Part shown: positions 9,032 to 17,065 of the stretch, one piece after another
Position numbering within the stretch: position 1 is the first letter of the stretch
Layout: the number at the start of each line of letters is the position of its first letter
The notes under the pieces: generated by a model
The model's input: the letters and a program-made list of their open reading frames with translations, nothing else
What the model was told of the DNA's origin: nothing
Database searches by the model: none
Assembly: GCF_944387275.1 (NCBI RefSeq)
Contig: NZ_CALXEG010000027.1
Location: 1 to 43,207 of the forward strand
Direction: 5' to 3'
Origin: an uncultured Pseudoflavonifractor sp.
Lineage (GTDB): Bacteria; Bacillota; Clostridia; Oscillospirales; Oscillospiraceae
Length of the DNA: 43,207 bases
Position numbers and translations under genes: made by a program

Positions 9032-11347
9032 TTATTTCTTATAGAGCTCCCGCATGATGTCCAGGTGCTGGATGGGCAGCTTGCCGAAGCGGATATTCAG
9101 GGCGTTCTCCACAGCGTCCGCGGTGGCGGGGATAGTGGGGATCAGGGCGGGCTCGCCCACGCCCTTGGCGCCGAAGGGGCCGGTCTCGCCGGTGCCGCTC
9201 TCCACCACGATGGGGTAGATCTCGGGCACGTCCATGGCGGTGGCCAGCAGGTACTTGGAGAACACGGGGTTGGTGATGCGGCCGTTCTTGGTCTCCACCT
9301 TCTCCAGCAGGGCGAAGCCGATGCCCATGGCCACGCCGCCCTCGATCTGGCCCTCAACGGCCTGCTTGTTGACGGCGGTGCCCACGTCGTGGGCGGAGAT
9401 GACGTTGAGCACGTCCACCAGGCCGGTCTCCACGTCCACTTCCAGGTCCACGATGGTGGCGGCGTAGGAGTACACCTCGAAGGGGATACCGAACATGTTC
9501 TCGGGGTTCAGGCCGGTGGTTCTGGGGTTGTAGGACCCGCAGCCCAGGGCCAGCTTGCCCAGGCGCTTCATCTCGCCCATCAGCTCGGTATAGGTCATCT
9601 TGACGCTCTCGTCGTCGGCGGAGTAGATCTCGCGGTGCTTGAACACCAACTTCTCCTCGGGCACGTTGAGGAACTTGGAGGCCACTTCAGACAGGGTCTT
9701 CTTGGCCATCCGGGCGGCCAGCATGGTGGCGGAGCCGGAGATAAAGGTCTGGCGGCTGGCGGAGGTGGCGCCGCCCTCGGGGGTGACCTGGGTGTTGGCG
9801 GAGGTGACGCGGACATCCTCGTACTCCACGCCCAGCTCCTCGGCGGCGATCTGGGCCATGGCGGAGGTGGAGCCCTGGCCGATATCGGCGCAGCCCACCA
9901 TCAGGTTGACGCTGGCGTCAGGCAGAACCTCCACAAAGGCGCCGGCGGGGTTGGGCAGGCCGGTGTTGCCGATGCCGTAGTACATGCAGCCGTAGCCGCG
10001 GCCGCGGCGCTTGTTGGGGGCGGTGGGCACGCAGGGAGGCAGGACCTCCTTGGCCTTCTCCCGGGCGGCCTCCAGGCACTTGATGAAGCCCACGTCCTCA
10101 CCCAGCACCTGGCCGGTGGGGGTGACGCTGCCGGGCCGGTGGGCATTGAGGATACGGATGTCGATGGGGTCCATGTTCAGGGCCTTGGCCAGGGCGTTCA
10201 TCTGGCCCTCGTGGGCGGTGGCCACCTGGGGCACGCCGAATCCGCGGAAGGCGCCGGCCATGGGGTTGTTGGTGTAGTAGAAAGTGGCGTCGATCCGCAC
10301 GTTGGGCACCTCATAGGGGCCGGCGGCGTGGACCACGGCACGGGTGATAACGGCGGGGCCGTAGGAGGCGTAGGCGCCGGTGTCGCCCAGCAGGGTGGCC
10401 TGGACGGCCAGGATCTTGCCGTCCTTGGTGGCGCCGGTCTTGTAGTGCATCTTCATGGGGTGGCGCTTGGAGGACACCATGGTGGACTCCATGCGGGTGC
10501 GGACGATCTTCACCGGGCGGCCGGTGTAGTAGGACAGCAGGGCCGCGTGGCACTGGACGGAGATGTCCAGCTTGCCGCCGAAGCCGCCGCCGGTGGTCAC
10601 CTGGATGGAGGACACCCGGTTCTCCGGGAAGCCCAGCATGCCGGCGATCTCGCCGCGGTCGTAGTGGGGGTTCTGGGTGGAGCTGTAAACGGTCATGATG
10701 CCGTTTTCATAAGTAGCAAGGCCCGCGTCAGGCTCGATGAACATGTGGGAGAGCATGGGGGTCTCGTAGTCGTTCTCAATGATGATGTCGCACTGCTTGA
10801 AGGCCTCGTCCACGTTGCCGTGCTCCAGGTGCTTCTTCTGGTGGACATTGGTGGTGCCGTGGACAATGGGGGCGTCGGGCTCGGCGGCACGCTCCATGCT
10901 CAGCACCGGCTCGTACTCCTCGTACTCCACCTTGATGGCGTCCAGGGCCTCCTGGACCAGCTCGGGGGTCTCGGCGGCCACAACGGCGATGGCGTCGCCG
11001 TAGCGGCGGATCTTGTCGTCCACCAGGACGGGCTCATCCTTGATGATGATGCCGATCCGGTTCTTGCCGGGGATGTCCTTGGAGGTGCGGACGGTCACCA
11101 CGCCGGGGATGGCCAGGGCGGCGGAGGCGTCGAAGCTCTTGATGACGCCATGGCAGATGGTGCTGCGGAACACGCCGCCATAGAGCATGTTGGGCAGCTC
11201 CATATCAGCCGCGAACTTGGCGGTGCCCATGATCTTCTCCATGGTGTCCTTCTTGACCACGCTCTTGCCCAGGACGGAATATTCCCGCTTGTCAGCGGCG
11301 GAGACGCTCAGATTGCTCTTCTCCTTCACAGCGGTCTCAGGTTTCAT
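9032..11347 (-). CDS. ndhLM: Nicotinate dehydrogenase molybdopterin subunit, NdhL and NdhM fused in one chain
   Basis: A 771-residue xanthine-dehydrogenase-family molybdenum subunit. The a/b-hammerhead domain covers about 30-150. The cofactor-binding part includes GGGFGGK (253-259), GAFRGFG (365-371), QGSTS (491-495) and [10 protein letters not shown] (525-534). The catalytic base is Glu732 in GVGEP near the C-terminus. In E. barkeri this subunit is split into NdhL and NdhM, whose lengths add up to about the same size; here one uninterrupted frame covers both, with the expected junction near residues 425-450. It should hydroxylate nicotinate to 6-hydroxynicotinate together with NdhS and NdhF. 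The start codon overlaps the ndhS stop by 4 bp (ATGA), and an AAAGGAGG site lies 9 nt upstream. Xanthine or purine substrates cannot be excluded from this chain alone, but the context is decisive. The E. barkeri enzyme holds labile selenium; nothing here shows whether this one does. Confidence 0.87.
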   Translation of the reverse strand: MKPETAVKEKSNLSVSAADKREYSVLGKSVVKKDTMEKIMGTAKFAADMELPNMLYGGVFRSTICHGVIKSFDASAALAIPGVVTVRTSKDIPGKNRIGIIIKDEPVLVDDKIRRYGDAIAVVAAETPELVQEALDAIKVEYEEYEPVLSMERAAEPDAPIVHGTTNVHQKKHLEHGNVDEAFKQCDIIIENDYETPMLSHMFIEPDAGLATYENGIMTVYSSTQNPHYDRGEIAGMLGFPENRVSSIQVTTGGGFGGKLDISVQCHAALLSYYTGRPVKIVRTRMESTMVSSKRHPMKMHYKTGATKDGKILAVQATLLGDTGAYASYGPAVITRAVVHAAGPYEVPNVRIDATFYYTNNPMAGAFRGFGVPQVATAHEGQMNALAKALNMDPIDIRILNAHRPGSVTPTGQVLGEDVGFIKCLEAAREKAKEVLPPCVPTAPNKRRGRGYGCMYYGIGNTGLPNPAGAFVEVLPDASVNLMVGCADIGQGSTSAMAQIAAEELGVEYEDVRVTSANTQVTPEGGATSASRQTFISGSATMLAARMAKKTLSEVASKFLNVPEEKLVFKHREIYSADDESVKMTYTELMGEMKRLGKLALGCGSYNPRTTGLNPENMFGIPFEVYSYAATIVDLEVDVETGLVDVLNVISAHDVGTAVNKQAVEGQIEGGVAMGIGFALLEKVETKNGRITNPVFSKYLLATAMDVPEIYPIVVESGTGETGPFGAKGVGEPALIPTIPATADAVENALNIRFGKLPIQHLDIMRELYKK

Positions 11348-11829
11348 GCGTTGGCGCCTCCTTTCGCGTCGCGAGCCATCTCAACGGCCTTGACGATCTT
11401 GGCGTAGCCAGTGCAGCGGCAGAGGTTGCCGGACATGGCCCGCTGAATTTCAGCCTTGGTGGCGTGGGGGTTCTTATCCAGCAGGGCCTTGGCGGAGAGG
11501 ACCATGCCGGGGGTGCAGTAACCGCACTGGACAGCGCCGGCGTCCACGAAGGCCTGCTGGATCACGTCCAGGGTGCCGTCCTCCTTGGTCACGCCCTCCA
11601 GGGTGATGACGCTGCCACCGTCCACCTGGCCGGCCAGCATCAGGCAAGAGGTGACCGCGTTGCCGTTATAGATCACAGTGCAGGCGCCGCACTCGCCCTC
11701 GCCGCAGCCTTCCTTCACGCTGGTCATGCCCATGTCCTCACGCAGGAAGTCCACCAGGCGCTTATTGGGGTCGGCCATCACAGACACGTCATGGCCGTTC
11801 AGGTTAAAATTAATACAAATCTGTTCCAT
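11344..11829 (-). CDS. ndhS: Nicotinate dehydrogenase 2 x [2Fe-2S] subunit
   Basis: A 161-residue small iron-sulfur subunit of the xanthine dehydrogenase family. The plant-type ferredoxin motif [11 protein letters not shown] is followed by the second cluster domain CGYCTPGM...CRCTGY. It passes electrons from the molybdenum site to the FAD of NdhF. The ATG at 11829 ([12 protein letters not shown]) is preceded by CAGGAGGGAG. The longer open frame upstream overlaps ndhF and lacks family likeness. The stop overlaps the ndhLM start (ATGA), implying translational coupling. Confidence 0.92.
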   Translation of the reverse strand: MEQICINFNLNGHDVSVMADPNKRLVDFLREDMGMTSVKEGCGEGECGACTVIYNGNAVTSCLMLAGQVDGGSVITLEGVTKEDGTLDVIQQAFVDAGAVQCGYCTPGMVLSAKALLDKNPHATKAEIQRAMSGNLCRCTGYAKIVKAVEMARDAKGGANA

Positions 11830-11848
11830 AGTATCGGCTCCCTCCTGC

Positions 11849-12718
11849 TCAGGCCAGGCCCAGCTGGCTGAGAATCTGGTCGTAGCACCGGCGGGCCGCG
11901 CCGCGGACGCCCTCACGCTTGTAGACCACGGAGGGGCGGGTGGGGATGGCGGCCTGGACGGCGTCGGTAAAGGCGGGCAGGGTATCGTACAGCACGCTCG
12001 CCTCCAGCTGCTTGCCCTTGAGGAGCGCCTCCAGTTCGGGGGAGCGCATGGGGTGCTTGCTCACGGCGCCCAGCACAACCCGGCAGTCCTCCACCTTGTT
12101 GTCGTGGGTACGCTTGACGTAGATGCTGACAGCCAGCACCACGATGGCCAGGGACTTGCGCTTGCCGATCTTGAAGTAGCCCACGGCCTCGTCGGGGCCG
12201 ATGACGGGGAACCGGGCCTCCACCATCAGCTCGTCGGGCCGGATGGCGCAGTTGCCGGGGCCCTTGTTGAAGTCCTCAATGGTCATGATCCGGTCGCCCT
12301 TGGCGCTGCGCAGCACCACGGAGGCGCCATAGGTCACCAGGGTGGTGGGGGAGTCGCCGGCCACGGAGGCGTTGACCACGTTGCCGCCGATGGTGCCCAG
12401 ATTCCGGATCTGGGGAGAGCCCACGTGGATGGCCGTCTCGTACAGGGCGGGCAGCTTCTCCTTTACGTAGGGGTTATTCTCCAGATCGGTGAAGGTGGTA
12501 AGGGCGCCAATCTTCACCATGCCGTCCTCTTCCTTCACGTAGCGCAGCTCGTCCAGCTTGCTGATGCTGATGACGTGCTCGGGGGTCTTGTGGCGCTCGT
12601 TGAGCTCGATGACCACGTCGGTGCCGCCGGCGACCACAGCGCAGCTGTTCTGGTACTTGTCCAGCATCTCCACAGCTTCAGCCACTGTGGTGGGGGCGTG
12701 ATAAGTAAAGGGCTTCAT
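11849..12718 (-). CDS. ndhF: Nicotinate dehydrogenase FAD subunit
   Basis: A 289-residue FAD-binding subunit of the xanthine dehydrogenase/CO dehydrogenase medium-chain type. AGGTDVVIEL near residue 30-40 and the LGTIGGNVVNASVAGDSPT segment (about 105-125) are the two FAD-binding motifs. It accepts electrons from NdhS; in E. barkeri the final acceptor is NADP+. The ATG at 12718 (MKPFTYHAP) follows AAAGGAG located inside the 3' end of hgd, only 5 nt after the hgd stop. The upstream in-frame extension is a shadow of hgd. Confidence 0.9.
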   Translation of the reverse strand: MKPFTYHAPTTVAEAVEMLDKYQNSCAVVAGGTDVVIELNERHKTPEHVISISKLDELRYVKEEDGMVKIGALTTFTDLENNPYVKEKLPALYETAIHVGSPQIRNLGTIGGNVVNASVAGDSPTTLVTYGASVVLRSAKGDRIMTIEDFNKGPGNCAIRPDELMVEARFPVIGPDEAVGYFKIGKRKSLAIVVLAVSIYVKRTHDNKVEDCRVVLGAVSKHPMRSPELEALLKGKQLEASVLYDTLPAFTDAVQAAIPTRPSVVYKREGVRGAARRCYDQILSQLGLA

Positions 12719-12723
12719 TGGAT

Positions 12724-13635
12724 TCAGGCTCCTTTCTGCGGATCGGCCTCGCCGTGGATCTTGGCGCCGGTCAGGTCCTCCCAGACCTTGACGATGGAGG
12801 ACATATCCTCGCGGCCCTGGCCCTTGGCTCTGGCCATCTCGTACACCTGAACGGCGGCGGCGGTCATGGGCAGGGGCACCTTCTCGTCCCGGGAGGCCTC
12901 CAGGGCCAGACCCAGGTCCTTGTACTGCAGGTCCACCGCGAAGCCGCCGGTGAACTGGCCGGCCATGATGAACTTCTCCAGCTTGGCGTCCAGGGCGTAG
13001 CTGCGGCCGGAGGACACGGAGATGACCTGCTTCATGGTCTCCACGGACAGGCCGCACTTCACGCCCAGAGTCAGGGCCTCGGCCAGAGCGGCCATATTAC
13101 AGCCCAGCAGCAGGTTGTTGACCATCTTGATGGCGTCGCCGCCGCCGGCCTCGCCCACGTGGTAAATATTCTTGCCCAGCACGTCGAAGATGGGCTTGAC
13201 CTTGTCGAAGGTCTCGTCGTCGGCGCCCACCATGATGGTCAGGGTGCCGGCGGCAGCGCCGGACACGCCGCCGCTGACGGGGGCGTCGATGTAGTGGATG
13301 CCCTTCTCGGCGGCCTTCTTGGCCATGCCCTTGGTGGTGTTGGGCGCCACGGAGCTCATGTCGATGATGATGGTGCCTTCTTTGCAGTTCTCAAACACGC
13401 CGTTCTTGCCGCACATGGTGCCTTCCACGATCTTGGCGTTGGGCAGAGAGCAGATGATGACATCGACGTGACCGGCCATCTCACCGGCGGAGGGGTGGCC
13501 AATGGCGCCCTTGCCCTCCATCTCTTTCACCGCGGCCTCCACCACGTCGAAAGCGTGCACCTCATAACCGGCAGTCAGCAGATTGCTGGCCATAGGCCGA
13601 CCCATTGCGCCAAGACCGATGAAACCAATCTTCAT
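12724..13635 (-). CDS. hgd: 2-(hydroxymethyl)glutarate dehydrogenase (3-hydroxyisobutyrate dehydrogenase family)
   Basis: About 303 residues of the beta-hydroxyacid dehydrogenase family. The N-terminal Rossmann motif is GFIGLGAMG, DAPVSGGVSGA is the substrate-binding signature, and KMVNNLLLG holds the catalytic lysine. It reduces (S)-2-formylglutarate, made by enamidase, to (S)-2-(hydroxymethyl)glutarate with NADH. The first in-frame ATG is at 13650 (MECMKMKIGF), but GGAG sits about 9 nt before the third ATG at 13635 and only 3 nt before the second, so 13635 is preferred. Upstream lie a structured RNA candidate and a terminator, so hgd is probably the first gene of a second transcription unit that includes ndhFS-LM, dmdAB and mgm. 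Confidence 0.88.
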   Translation of the reverse strand: MKIGFIGLGAMGRPMASNLLTAGYEVHAFDVVEAAVKEMEGKGAIGHPSAGEMAGHVDVIICSLPNAKIVEGTMCGKNGVFENCKEGTIIIDMSSVAPNTTKGMAKKAAEKGIHYIDAPVSGGVSGAAAGTLTIMVGADDETFDKVKPIFDVLGKNIYHVGEAGGGDAIKMVNNLLLGCNMAALAEALTLGVKCGLSVETMKQVISVSSGRSYALDAKLEKFIMAGQFTGGFAVDLQYKDLGLALEASRDEKVPLPMTAAAVQVYEMARAKGQGREDMSSIVKVWEDLTGAKIHGEADPQKGA

Positions 13636-13703
13636 TTTCATGCACTCCATTCTATTTCGGTTTGTTGATTCCCTCTGTTCAGATCAATCGTTCACTCAAA
13701 TTT

Positions 13704-13783
13704 GTTCAGACCGTTGGGAACGATGGCTCCGCAGCCTGAAACCGGATTCTGCCGGGGGAACCGGCATTCTCAACGGTCTGAAC
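13704..13783 (-). ncRNA. Candidate structured leader RNA (three-way junction) upstream of hgd
   Basis: A perfect 12-bp inverted repeat, GTTCAGACCGTT (13704-13715) and AACGGTCTGAAC (13772-13783), encloses two further hairpins. One is TGCCGG/CCGGCA (about 13750-13766), the other a 4-bp GGCT/AGCC stem with a GCGG-like loop (about 13725-13736). Together they form a three-way junction in the leader of hgd. A second copy of GTTCAGA at 13677-13683 could compete for the same arm, next to the ribosome binding region. I do not recognise a known riboswitch class. A DNA operator or cruciform is the alternative reading. Confidence 0.4.
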
Positions 13784-13837
13784 TGTTGTGATCTCTCATG
13801 TTGAATTCCGTCATTCCGTTTTGAATTTCATTTGGGA

Positions 13838-13879
13838 AAAGGCCCCCGACCAGCTCCAACGGGTCGGTCGGGGGCCTTT
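13838..13879 (-). terminator. Intrinsic terminator after the AA_synth gene
   Basis: AAAGGCCCCCGACC (13838-13851) pairs perfectly with GGTCGGGGGCCTTT (13866-13879). On the minus strand the hairpin ends in TTTT. It lies 30 nt after the AA_synth stop codon and probably separates the ena-hnr transcript from the hgd-ndh transcript. Confidence 0.75.
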
Positions 13880-13908
13880 CTCAAATTTTTTCTGGTTTAC
13901 TGTGCAGC

Positions 13909-14526
13909 TTAGTGCATGCCGTCCTCGCACTTGGCCTCGGACTTCTGCAGGCCGCCGATACGGCCGACGCCGTTCACAGTGGCGTGGGGACGGCCACCGT
14001 CGGCCAGGACAACGGCCATGACGATCTCGTCAGCCTTGGGGGCGTCGGGGATGCGGACCTCGAAGGAGCCGTAGTGGGTGCGCACGAAAGCGGCATCCTT
14101 GTAGTGCAGGGAGATGTCCAGGGAAGCGCCGACGCCGCCGACCTTCTCGTTGGAGGGGATGATGGACTTGCCGCCGCCGATGGCCGCGCGGATGGGCTTG
14201 CCTGCCTTGGGGTGCAGCATAGCGGAGGAATGCTCCAGCTCGCCGTCGGTACCCACGATGCAGCCCTTGCCGTAGGTCTCAACGTTCTCAGCGCCCAGCA
14301 GCTCGGCGCCCTTGCGGGCCAGCAGATCGCCCAGGTACTCACCGTACTCGGTCAGCTCGCTCAGATCCTCCTGCCACTTGCCGGCATAGGGGTTCTTGAT
14401 GACAGCAGCCACGGAGACGGTCTTGATGGACTTCTTGCCGCCGTTCTCGATGGGCATGTCAGCGCCGCCCTCATAGAACACCTCTTCCAGGTTGGTTACG
14501 ATCTTGCGGATTTTGGGCTCTTTCAT
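13909..14526 (-). CDS. AA_synth-family (DUF1185-like) protein of unknown role
   Basis: A 205-residue protein resembling the 'amino acid synthesis' family (PF06684/DUF1185), whose members often lie next to amidohydrolase genes and have no firmly established reaction. Visible features are an RKIVTNLEEVFYEGG start, a GKGCIVGTDGELEHSSAMLHPK stretch in two parts around residue 87-108, and AAIGGGKSIIPSNEK. It has no signal peptide, membrane segment or metal-binding cluster. It lies between the ApbE-like gene and hgd, inside the nicotinate cluster, and is not one of the nine known pathway enzymes. A role in handling an intermediate such as 2-formylglutarate is only conceivable. The ATG at 14526 follows AAAGGAG by 9 nt. 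Confidence 0.75.
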   Translation of the reverse strand: MKEPKIRKIVTNLEEVFYEGGADMPIENGGKKSIKTVSVAAVIKNPYAGKWQEDLSELTEYGEYLGDLLARKGAELLGAENVETYGKGCIVGTDGELEHSSAMLHPKAGKPIRAAIGGGKSIIPSNEKVGGVGASLDISLHYKDAAFVRTHYGSFEVRIPDAPKADEIVMAVVLADGGRPHATVNGVGRIGGLQKSEAKCEDGMH

Positions 14527-14616
14527 GGCAAAACACTCCTTTAAAATTTTTGGATGTATTTTTTATTAGAATGTCTCGGCCGGTCGGGGCGCCCCGCAGG
14601 CGTCCTGCCGCTCGGG

Positions 14617-15471
14617 TCATCTGTCGTTGAGGATCTTTTCCGGGTCAAAGGTAGCTGTCATACCCTGCACCGCCGCCACGCAGGCCCGCAGGCCGCCGCG
14701 CCGGTACTGGAGCTCAGCCTCAGCCAGCACCTGATCCAGTGCCTTTCGCTTCTCCCCGTCCGTCAGTGCATCCACCGCCGTGACCACGGTCAGGTCGGCG
14801 ATGTCGCTGTCCGGGTCCACCTCTGCCGCCAGGCAGGTGTGGACGGCGGGCGATTCGATGTAGGAGCGGTCGGCCAGGAGGGTGGCCAGGGCGTCGGCCC
14901 TGGCGCAGCGGGCGGAGAACACCGTCACGCTGCTGGCAATGCCGGTGGTCAGGCTCCGGCCGCCCAGTCCGCTGGTGGCCACCCCGCCGATTCCGTGCTC
15001 CGGAAGAATGCGGACCACCCGGTCCACTCCGTTCCGGTTCAGATCATACAGGATGCCCATATCCAGCTTCTGACCGGGGGCCAGGCGGAGGGCCACGTCG
15101 CCGCCGTTGTTGGCGGTGGCTTTTTCCGCCCCCCGCTCCCAGAGGAAGTCGGCCACGGCGTCGGACATGGCTCCGGCCACTGCCGCCATGGGCGTCAGCC
15201 AGGGGTCCCCGGTGGCAAGCACCGCGTCGGCCATCTGGCGGGCCGTGCCCGTCAGCGCTTTCGGGTCCACGTGGGCGGGGTAGCGGCGGAGCATGTCCAG
15301 CGACTGGCCCAGGGTGCGCAGGTTGTTCTCCACAATCTCCGCAGCCGCTGCGCACAATGCGCTGTCGCCCGCTCCGTTCCGCACCGCGGTGACCACCATG
15401 GAAACGGGGCCGTAATCGAAGTACACCTGTCCCGGAGCCAGCTCCCGGACCCAGTCCTTTTCAGCCGTCAT
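14617..15471 (-). CDS. UPF0280/ApbE-like protein, candidate flavin-handling partner of 6-hydroxynicotinate reductase
   Basis: A 284-residue member of the UPF0280 branch of the ApbE-like superfamily (FAD:protein FMN transferase fold). Recognisable motifs are GPVSMVVTAVRNG, TPMAAVAGAMSD, NNGGDVALRL, IGGVATSGLGGRS and the C-terminal VDPDSD. Its ATG begins immediately after the hnr stop codon (TAA then ATG, no gap), so the two proteins are probably made together. The E. barkeri 6-hydroxynicotinate reductase has a covalently bound flavin, and ApbE proteins attach FMN to Ser/Thr. It is therefore reasonable to suspect that this protein flavinylates or matures Hnr. I see no canonical S/D-G-A-T/S flavinylation motif in Hnr, and UPF0280 proteins are not proven transferases. 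There is no lipoprotein signal, so it acts in the cytosol. Confidence 0.72.
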   Translation of the reverse strand: MTAEKDWVRELAPGQVYFDYGPVSMVVTAVRNGAGDSALCAAAAEIVENNLRTLGQSLDMLRRYPAHVDPKALTGTARQMADAVLATGDPWLTPMAAVAGAMSDAVADFLWERGAEKATANNGGDVALRLAPGQKLDMGILYDLNRNGVDRVVRILPEHGIGGVATSGLGGRSLTTGIASSVTVFSARCARADALATLLADRSYIESPAVHTCLAAEVDPDSDIADLTVVTAVDALTDGEKRKALDQVLAEAELQYRRGGLRACVAAVQGMTATFDPEKILNDR

Positions 15472-16983
15472 TTACTCGCCAATCTCCTTGCGGAGCTCGT
15501 CGACAGGCTGGATGCAGTTCATATGGCCGCCGATGGCCTCATAGTCGGCCTTGGTCATGGTGTACTCCACAGGCGCCACAGTGGCGGGGGTGGGCACCCA
15601 GGTCACGCCGTGGTTGACCATCTTGCCGGCGTCCACGATGAAGTCGATGCCGCCGCCGGGCAGGATGTAGGCGGGGGCACCGCCGATGGTGAGGACGGCC
15701 TTGCCCTCGTGGACAGCCTTGGTGATGGCCAGAGGCTTGGAGCAGACGCCGCCGCGGGCGCTGCCGCCTGTACCGCCGGTGTACATGACGCTAGTCAGGG
15801 ACTGCTCACAGTTGTTCATGATGTCGTCAGCCAGAGCAGTGGCCTTGTCGGTCATGGGGATCTCCTTCACGTCGCCGTCGGCCTGGACCTCAAAGAGGGC
15901 GCGGATCTCACCGGTGGTGTTGAGCACCAGGATCTGCATGCCGGCGTGGGCGCGGGTCATGTCCACGCTCTTGATGGCGTCGCGGGGGGTCTCGATGGTG
16001 GTGCCGCCGATGCCGGTGCCGTGCTCGCCGAAGTAACGGCCGCGGGAGGACTTGCGGGCGTTGGGGATCACGCCGGACCACTCCATGCCCACGTCGGCGC
16101 CGGCCAGGTGCTCGGTGAACAGGCCCACCACGTGGTGGTCGATGACGATGCACTCGTCAACGGCCTCCTTCATCTTCTTGGCAAACAGGCCCACGGTAGC
16201 GCTGCCGCAGCCGATGCGCATCTTGGACTCCTGCACGCCGTTGATGATGGGGGGCTTGCCCTGCTGCACGACGACTTTGATCTTCTTGTTGACGGAGAGC
16301 TCCACCTGCTCGCCGTTGGCCAGCTCGGTGATGGTGCGGGCCACGATGAAACCGTCGGGGCCGGTCAGCTTGTTGGCACCGCCCACGGCGATCATCTTGG
16401 AGCCGTACTCCTCGGTGTTGACCATGCCCACCAGCTTGCCGTCACGGTAGACGGGATCGCCCTCTTCGCCGATGTAGGTGTTGGTGTCCAGCTTGACCAC
16501 AACGGCGGAGTAGCTCAGGGGAGCCTCGGTCACCACGGTCACCACTTCCACGCCGTCCCGGACTCCGGAGACGATGTGGGGTGCGGGACGGATGCAGGGG
16601 TAGTTGGTTCCGGCACCCACGGCAGTCGTAAGGGGGCCTTCCAGGCGCTTGTCAGGGTAGACCACCTGGCTGTTGGGGGTCATCTCCAGCTTGCGGTTAC
16701 GCACCAGCTCGCCGTTGACGTTGGTGTAGCGCTTGCAGGCGCCGGTGTGGCCCAGGGGGACACGGCACTGCACGGAGCAGTGGGAGCAGACGGCGCAGTT
16801 CTCGCTCATCTCAGCGGGCTTGGAGATGGCGCCGAACTTACACACGCGGGTGCACACGCCGCACTCGCAGCACTTCTCGGCATCCACAACCGCCTTGCGC
16901 TCCACCACATGGACCGCGTCCAGGGGGCAGTTCTTCTGGCAGATCATGCAGCCCTTGCAGGCTTCCAGGTTCACAATGACCAT
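15472..16983 (-). CDS. hnr: 6-hydroxynicotinate reductase (iron-sulfur flavoprotein)
   Basis: A 503-residue protein with an N-terminal ferredoxin-like region holding three CxxCxxCxxxC clusters: Cys9-12-15-19, Cys38-41-44-48 and Cys63-66-69-73. The rest is a large domain without a common motif except the Gly-rich TGGTGGSARGGVC and GGAPAYILPGGGIDF. The E. barkeri enzyme contains two [4Fe-4S] clusters, one [2Fe-2S] cluster and covalent flavin, which fits this cysteine set. It reduces 6-hydroxynicotinate to 1,4,5,6-tetrahydro-6-oxonicotinate, with reduced ferredoxin as the likely donor. The ATG at 16983 (MVIVNLEACKGC) follows GGAGG. It lies downstream of ena and directly abuts the ApbE-like gene. 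Confidence 0.9.
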   Translation of the reverse strand: MVIVNLEACKGCMICQKNCPLDAVHVVERKAVVDAEKCCECGVCTRVCKFGAISKPAEMSENCAVCSHCSVQCRVPLGHTGACKRYTNVNGELVRNRKLEMTPNSQVVYPDKRLEGPLTTAVGAGTNYPCIRPAPHIVSGVRDGVEVVTVVTEAPLSYSAVVVKLDTNTYIGEEGDPVYRDGKLVGMVNTEEYGSKMIAVGGANKLTGPDGFIVARTITELANGEQVELSVNKKIKVVVQQGKPPIINGVQESKMRIGCGSATVGLFAKKMKEAVDECIVIDHHVVGLFTEHLAGADVGMEWSGVIPNARKSSRGRYFGEHGTGIGGTTIETPRDAIKSVDMTRAHAGMQILVLNTTGEIRALFEVQADGDVKEIPMTDKATALADDIMNNCEQSLTSVMYTGGTGGSARGGVCSKPLAITKAVHEGKAVLTIGGAPAYILPGGGIDFIVDAGKMVNHGVTWVPTPATVAPVEYTMTKADYEAIGGHMNCIQPVDELRKEIGE

Positions 16984-17011
16984 GTAATGTTGAGCCTCCT
17001 CTGTATGATAG

Positions 17012-17047
17012 GCCTGCCGCCCCAAATCCCTCTGCGGGGCGGCAGGC
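17012..17047 (-). other. Intercistronic GC-rich hairpin (ena/hnr)
   Basis: A perfect 12-bp stem, GCCTGCCGCCCC (17012-17023) with GGGGCGGCAGGC (17036-17047), with a 12-nt loop. No T-run follows on the minus strand. It lies in the 82-nt gap between ena and hnr. Confidence 0.6.
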
Positions 17048-17065
17048 TCATGTCAATTTTTCCGC

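Noticed and set aside
9005..11407. An 800-codon plus-strand frame opposite ndhLM
   Set aside because: It is a high-GC antisense frame rich in Gly, His and Leu with no motifs. The minus-strand gene has all the molybdenum hydroxylase motifs. The same reasoning removes the long antisense frames over mgm, mii, dml, hmd, hnr and gdhA.
9032..12718. Xanthine or CO dehydrogenase
   Set aside because: The subunit families match, but the adjacent hgd, hnr and ena genes point to nicotinate as substrate. No purine or CO genes are present.
14617..15471. Classical lipoprotein ApbE
   Set aside because: There is no signal peptide or lipobox, and the motifs match the UPF0280 branch rather than typical ApbE.
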